64,000 bases of DNA. It comes from Hymenobacter cellulosilyticus. Its GTDB lineage: Bacteria > Bacteroidota > Bacteroidia > Cytophagales > Hymenobacteraceae. The first letter of the stretch is position 1. Each line of letters begins with the position of its first letter. Of this stretch, positions 59,737-64,000 are shown piece after piece. A model generated the notes under the pieces. The model did no database searches, had not been told where the DNA came from, and saw nothing but the letters and a program-made list of their open reading frames with translations. The stretch is taken from positions 1,230,501 through 1,294,500 of the forward strand of contig NZ_CP095046.1 of the NCBI RefSeq assembly GCF_022919215.1. Direction: 5' to 3'. A program made the position numbers and the translations under genes.

Positions 59737-61002
59737 ATGGATTATCATCATGCCGCCCTGGCCCGCGAGGCGGAGCTGGGGCAGGTCCGCCTCGCCACCG
59801 AGCACGCCCTGCGCACCGACCCCCGCTACCAGCCCTACCTGGCCGGCTACACGCCCGCCAGCGTCGAAGCCTTCATTCAGCACTACGCCCGCCACAAGGT
59901 GCGGTGCCTGGAACAGGGGCCCAACATGGTGAAGTTTCGGCTGCACCAGGTCATTGAGTATCAGGAGGAAGCCTATGAGCGGCTCTTCGACGTGCAGCGC
60001 AAGAAGCTCTTCGACTTGCAGGTGCGCTGGCGGGCCGGCGAAATCCCCCTGCCTGGTGTTCAAACCTACCAGCAGTTTGCGGCCTGGCAGCGCAAGGGGA
60101 TTCACCGGTGCCCATTTCTGCCGCCCATTACGCGGGTCGAATACGAGCTCTACCGCGACTGGCTGGCCAGCGACGCCTGTCAGGAGTTTGCCAACCACCA
60201 GGACTACTACCGCAACGATTCGGAGTGGCAGGACTACGACGCCATGCGCGACGAGTGGGTTCGGGCCCAGGCGCCCCCGGCCCCGCCTGCCGACGAGGAT
60301 AAGTGGAAAGAATACCTCGATTACCCGGCCTGGTTTGCCTACTACGATGCCCGCACCGGGGCCCCGGCCGGCTACCCCTTCGCCACCCATTCCAACCGCC
60401 GCGGGGAGCTGCAGGACCACTACATGAACCTGGCCCGGGAAGAGGAGTGGGCCCGCAACCCGCCCGCGCCCTACGTACCCGCCCCCCGCCCCGATGTAAT
60501 GGGCTTTCCTCACGAGCCCGATGCCTTTGCCGATGCCCCCGACCGCTACCTGACCGAGGACGACTGGCACTTCGCCGAGTTTGCCCGCCGTTTCGACCCC
60601 GACCCGGAAACCCTGCTGGCCTACCGCCGAGCCATGCTGTGCGTGTTCAACGACAACTACAACAACGTGCTCAGTAACACCAACCGAAACCTGGAGTTGC
60701 TGGCCGATGCCCGCGGCCCCTGGCCCGTGCCCGCCCACCCCGACTGGCGACAGGGCATCTATGCCGCCGCCGCCCAGCTCCACCGCGAGCTGCTGCTCGC
60801 CGCCCTGCCCGCGGTGTTCGAGGACTACGAATTCCGCCTCCAGGCCGGCCTGCAACCCGCCCCACCTGACGAGTACCGCGCCTACCACGACGACGAGCCC
60901 GCCGAAGATCCCGCCAAGGAGTGCCGCATTATGCCCTACCTCAAAAAATCCATCCTGCGCGGCCGTGAGCTGGCCGGCGAGCCCCGCAACTTCAAGTACT
61001 GA
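59737..61002 (+). CDS. Uncharacterised protein B of a tandem paralogue pair
   Basis: The 421-residue protein has the same order of blocks as protein A: YERLFDVQRKKLFDLQVRWRAGE, RCPFLPPITRVEYELYRDWLASDAC, YPAWFAYYDARTGAP, and the ending RGRELAGEPRNFKY. The closing GEPR-[DN]-F-[NK]-[FY] of both proteins is striking. It lacks the Asp run. No known domain, membrane segment or signal is seen. The pair sits between an HNH nuclease and a palindromic operator with an XRE regulator, a layout that suggests a regulated accessory or conflict function. That is inference. Confidence 0.7.
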   Translation: MDYHHAALAREAELGQVRLATEHALRTDPRYQPYLAGYTPASVEAFIQHYARHKVRCLEQGPNMVKFRLHQVIEYQEEAYERLFDVQRKKLFDLQVRWRAGEIPLPGVQTYQQFAAWQRKGIHRCPFLPPITRVEYELYRDWLASDACQEFANHQDYYRNDSEWQDYDAMRDEWVRAQAPPAPPADEDKWKEYLDYPAWFAYYDARTGAPAGYPFATHSNRRGELQDHYMNLAREEEWARNPPAPYVPAPRPDVMGFPHEPDAFADAPDRYLTEDDWHFAEFARRFDPDPETLLAYRRAMLCVFNDNYNNVLSNTNRNLELLADARGPWPVPAHPDWRQGIYAAAAQLHRELLLAALPAVFEDYEFRLQAGLQPAPPDEYRAYHDDEPAEDPAKECRIMPYLKKSILRGRELAGEPRNFKY

Positions 61003-61041
61003 GGCGTAGGTAAGATACTCACTGAGGAGTTATACATTCCC

Positions 61042-61117
61042 ACTGTACTTTCAAAAGTAAAAATCCGCAAGTACAGGTCGTACTGTACCCATAAATTTTT
61101 ACTTTTGAAAGTACAGT
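61042..61117. promoter_or_regulatory. Nested palindromic operator before the XRE gene
   Basis: Two 23-base arms (61042-61064 and 61095-61117) are exact complements around a 30-base centre. Each arm contains its own palindrome TACTTT-CA-AAAGTA (or complement). The centre holds GTACAG (61071-61076) and CTGTAC (61083-61088), another inverted pair. ACTGTAC or GTACAGT thus occurs four times. The XRE gene starts ten bases later. The pattern fits cooperative binding of a dimeric repressor and autoregulation. It could also form a cruciform or long hairpin terminator. Confidence 0.75.
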
Positions 61118-61127
61118 AGACCTCCCG

Positions 61128-61703
61128 ATGGGCCCGCATCCTCTTCTCTCCACCGCCGCCGTGCGGGCCCACTTCTCCTTGACTCAGAAGGAGCTGGCCC
61201 GCTTTCTAGGCATCACCAAGGCCCAGGTCAACAATGTGGAAAAGGGCCGCAGCAGCTTCTCGGCGGCCGTGGAGCGCCGCCTGCGCCTGCTCACGCGCTG
61301 GCTGCCGCAGAATCAGGCGCAGCCCCTACCAGCCCCGGTGGTGGGGGAGGCACCCGGACTCCTGGACCCCGGGCCCCTGCAAGACCGCCTGGAACGGTGC
61401 CGGCACCTGGCCCGTGGGGCCCGCTACGAGTTGGAGGAGCTAGGCCGCCGGATAGAGGCCGGCCGGCGGCGGAAGCAGGCGTTGGAGGAACTGGGCACCA
61501 TCCTTACACCCGCCCCCGCTTTGCCTGCTGCCCTGCCGCCCGACCCGGCTTCCGACCCCGAGCGCGACGCGGCGTGGCTGGAGCGCCTGCGGGCCGATAC
61601 GGCTTGCGCCCCAAACCCGCCGGGTGCCGCGGAGGTGGCGTTGCTGCGGGTGCGGCTGGCCACCCTGGAGTTCGAAGTCGGGCAGTTGGAGCAGCTGCTA
61701 TAA
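61128..61703 (+). CDS. XRE-family helix-turn-helix regulator with helical tail
   Basis: The 191-residue protein has an HTH at residues 17-45 (LTQKELARFLGITKAQVNNVEKGR) and then a Pro/Arg-rich linker and coiled-coil-like helices (RYELEELGRRIEAGRRRKQALEEL, LRVRLATLEFEVGQLEQLL). It probably binds the nested palindrome directly upstream. The fusion of XRE with a long C-terminal coiled region is not a standard family that I can name. It may regulate the paralogue pair or the coiled-coil protein at 61838. Confidence 0.8.
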   Translation: MGPHPLLSTAAVRAHFSLTQKELARFLGITKAQVNNVEKGRSSFSAAVERRLRLLTRWLPQNQAQPLPAPVVGEAPGLLDPGPLQDRLERCRHLARGARYELEELGRRIEAGRRRKQALEELGTILTPAPALPAALPPDPASDPERDAAWLERLRADTACAPNPPGAAEVALLRVRLATLEFEVGQLEQLL

Positions 61704-61744
61704 GAGGCTGAGCTAGTCCTAAAATGAGAATATTCAATAATTGA

Positions 61745-61796
61745 TATACCAATTTGGGAAACCCTTGACGGGTATATAGAAGGTCGTTTATATTTC
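61745..61796 (+). promoter_or_regulatory. Promoter with overlapping TATACC/GGTATA inverted repeat
   Basis: TTG (61765-61767) and TATATTTC (61789-61796) are spaced by 21 bases, close to the Bacteroidetes -33/-7 consensus. TATACC (61745-61750) and GGTATA (61771-61776) form an inverted repeat that brackets the -33 element. The flank TATACCAATTTG is identical to 10402-10413 before kynU. A repressor or activator site is likely. Confidence 0.6.
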
Positions 61797-61837
61797 GGTT
61801 CACCATTTTATTTTCACCATTAACCTTCTGTATCAGT

Positions 61838-62262
61838 ATGGATTACAAAGTAGAGTTATTGACCACCCCGAAGAGTGCGACGCTGCCCTGAGCGTGTCGG
61901 CCGAGCGGCGGCGTATCCTTACCAAGCGGGAATCTGACAGCACGTACCAGACCGGAGTCATAACGAAAGAGGCCACCCAGCTGACCAACGAGCTGAAGGG
62001 TCTCACTAAGGAAATTGAATTTCTGACGCCTTACCTAGCTACCCTGGAGGCAGGTGACGAGAAGACCAAACGCGAAAAAGAGTTGCGCAGGGCCTCCGCC
62101 CGGCGCGGGGAATTGCTCAGCCGCCAGGCCGCACAAGGGGCAGTGGCCCTACTGGAGCGCCAGCTGGAGCAGACCGAAACCACAGTCCGGCTTGAGGCCG
62201 TTGCTGCCTACGAAACCAAGGTGCGCCAGCGCAAGGACGAGTTGCTGGCCGCGCAAGGGTAG
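61838..62262 (+). CDS. Small coiled-coil protein of unknown function (frame break)
   Basis: The repaired protein of about 141 residues begins MDYKVELLTTPKECDAALSV and is almost wholly charged helix (LTNELKGLTKEIEFLTPYLATLE, GAVALLERQLEQTETTVRLEAVAAYE). One G is missing near 61872 in CCGAAGAG. There is no membrane segment or signal. It has its own promoter and a terminator. Coiled-coil structure is predicted from the heptad-like pattern only. Confidence 0.6.
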
Positions 62263-62277
62263 ACCAGGCATAGCTCA

Positions 62278-62324
62278 ACACAAAACAGCCCGCCCGGAGT
62301 GCTCCGGGGCGGGCTGTTTTGTGT
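62278..62324 (+). terminator. Terminator after the coiled-coil gene
   Basis: ACACAAAACAGCCCGCC (62278-62294) pairs perfectly with its complement at 62308-62324. Confidence 0.85.
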
Positions 62325-62724
62325 GTAGTAGCCCGTAGGGGCCGGGGAGTGAAAAACCTGCTCCGAAGAGGCGCTGCCGAGCCGGAAGGCCGCGCCGCAA
62401 AGTAGATTTCCCTTGTTGTGGCACAGAAGGGTTTAGTAAGCCGTCAACGGAGGGCGTTGGTAACGCGCCGGGCTGCTGCCAAACGCAAACCACGTAGAGG
62501 AGAGCTTAATAGCTAATAAATGCTATATTTAATCAGCTACTCGTCAGGGGTAGTCGGTTGGGTGGCTTCCGGGCGGTGGCGCTGCTGAGCCGACGTATCC
62601 TGCGCCGGCCTGGCTGGCGGCTGGTGGTGCTCCGAAGCACCCTTCGGCAAGCCCGGGCCGAGAGAGTTGGCCGGTAAGCTGTGTTTGGAAAGACGCGAAA
62701 GAATGTAAACCCCCGTCCTGGCGT
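62325..62724. other. Intergenic region without a recognisable gene
   Basis: I see no credible open frame, repeat or consensus promoter in these 400 bases. The next gene starts at 62725. Confidence 0.4.
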
Positions 62725-63710
62725 ATGTTGCAGAACCTGTTTCGCCTGCTGGGCCGCTTATATAGTCTACTCTGGACCTGCATCTTCGTAGCTCTGCTAA
62801 GCGTAGCCGCAGTGCTGACCTGGCACTTCTACCAGCAGGAGCATCTCGAAAGCCAGCTGCGCGCCGCTGGACAGCCCGTGACGGTGCAGGTAGAGCAGGT
62901 AGAGCGGGAGCCCCGGGCCTTGTGGGACGGGCTGGGCAACTTCGCCTACCTGAGCTTCCGCTACCAGGGCCGGCCCTACGAAACCCGCTTCGTGAACGAC
63001 ACGCTCTGGCTATCGGAAGGCGACCGGGTAACCTTGCTCTACCACCCTGAGCTCGACGTGTTCGGGCAGGCCCCGCCGCAGCAGGTTTCCAGCCCCGACC
63101 GGGTCGTGTCGCGCCTGATTCGGTGGACGCCCGTGGCCGACTTTACCCAGGAAAGCAAGGCCCTGGTCCTCTTTGTGTTGGTGGTAATGGCCCTGTTCTT
63201 CGTCGGGAGTGGGCTGCTGGCTTCGCTCACGGGCCTGGCCATTATCCGGACCCTGGCCCGGGGGTGCTGGTAATTTGCCTGGGGACAGGAGTTGTCTTCT
63301 TCACGTACAGCGCCGTGCAGTACTATAGGTATGCCGACCAACTTCAGCGCAACGGGCAAGCAATGGAAGTGACGGTGATTGATACGGACCGGGTTTCGCA
63401 CGGTAAGCGCACCAGCTGGTACACCTATGAGGCAACCTTCTGGTTCAAAAATCAGGGGCGGGTCATACCCATCGAAAAAGCCGACTACGAACGCCTCAAG
63501 ACCCCGAATTCCCGCCTGGCCGTGCGCTACAACCCTGCCCTGAACGACTTTATCCCCGCCGACTACGACCCTGGTTTTTCCGAACTGGCAGTGCCCTTGT
63601 TTCTCGGGCTGCTGCTGGTGCTGCTGCTCCGATCCGGGGAAAGCCGGCCACAGCAGGCCCGCCCGCAGGAGCCGGGAGCAGAAGCAGCGGCACAAAGGCC
63701 GATTGGGTAA
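62725..63710 (+). CDS. DUF3592-like membrane protein (frame break)
   Basis: The repaired protein of about 329 residues has membrane helices near residues 12-35, 150-175 and 180-200 and at the C-terminus, and two repeats of a beta domain (VTVQVEQVEREPR...YETRFVNDT...GDRVTLLYHPELDVFG and VTVIDTDRVSHGKRTSWYTYEATFWF...LAVRYNPALNDF). These resemble DUF3592. One G is missing in the run at 63260-63264 (after RTLARG). The function is unknown. Confidence 0.7.
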
Positions 63711-63773
63711 CGATATAAGTAACAGGAAGTGCTTCTTGCCATTAGCTACCGATATAACCGATATAGTCCATTT

Positions 63774-64000
63774 ATGCTCAGTCACCTGCCTGCTGTCCTG
63801 GCCGCTTTCTTCCTGATAAGCAGCTGTCAGCCCGCCTCGGAAACAGATAAGCCCGCTGCGCAAACCACTCCGGCCGGCGAGTGGATCGGTACCGGCGAAC
63901 AGCGGCTCTGGACCCAGACCTACCGCAGCGCCCAGCTCACCGACCACCCAACTTTGCTGCTGGTGCTACACGGTGATGCGCCTTTCAACCGGCCCGCTTA
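63774..64000 (+). CDS. Lipoprotein hydrolase, N-terminal part
   Basis: The 75 visible residues have a lipoprotein signal (AAFFLISSC, Cys at 18) and a strand TLLLVLHGDAPF that looks like the HG oxyanion turn of alpha/beta hydrolases. The gene continues past the right edge. An esterase or peptidase role is a guess from this turn alone. Confidence 0.55.
   Translation, partial: MLSHLPAVLAAFFLISSCQPASETDKPAAQTTPAGEWIGTGEQRLWTQTYRSAQLTDHPTLLLVLHGDAPFNRPA

Overview
The window (about 60% G+C or higher by eye) looks like a chromosomal segment of an aerobic Cytophagales bacterium, most likely Hymenobacter or a close relative. The evidence is the TAnnTTTG-type -7 promoter boxes, the lack of Shine-Dalgarno sequences, a type IX secretion sorting domain, a carboxypeptidase-like plug extension on the TonB receptor, DUF4142 lipoproteins, an EttA-type ABC-F protein, lycopene cyclase and a kynurenine pathway. 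No tRNA, rRNA, CRISPR array, transposase or phage gene was seen.

Layout. 1-6.1 kb: glycosyltransferases, GT-C-like membrane proteins and two lipoproteins of a surface-glycan type. 6.2-18 kb: tryptophan/kynurenine catabolism (kynureninase, kynurenine 3-monooxygenase, 3-hydroxyanthranilate dioxygenase, ACMS decarboxylase, an SDR), interrupted by a membrane glycosyltransferase-like gene, an AlkB homologue and a TonB receptor. 18.7-24.8 kb: a large secreted BNR-repeat protein, rpoN and asnS. 24.9-32.7 kb: a tandemly duplicated MBOAT + AlgX/AlgJ-like polysaccharide O-acetylation unit, preceded by a Rof-like Rho antiterminator homologue. 32.8-57 kb: mostly housekeeping and stress genes (uvrA, TMEM175-like channel, DUF4142 lipoproteins, ispD, queA, LOG-family protein, lycopene cyclase, ettA, DyP peroxidase, Na+/H+ antiporter). 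57.2-62.3 kb: an accessory block with a solitary HNH nuclease, two tandem paralogues of a family I do not recognise, an elaborate inverted-repeat operator, an XRE-type regulator and a small coiled-coil protein. 62.7-64 kb: a DUF3592-like membrane protein and the start of a lipoprotein hydrolase.

About thirty genes, including the normally essential asnS, are broken by what looks like one missing base in a short C or G run (a few genes have several). One duplicated gene has an intact sister copy that shows exactly which base is missing. I read these as sequence or assembly errors and annotate the genes full length, giving each break position.

The best candidates for something undescribed are the 57-62 kb block with its nested palindromic operator, and a TATACC...GGTATA inverted repeat found both before kynureninase and over the promoter of the coiled-coil gene.
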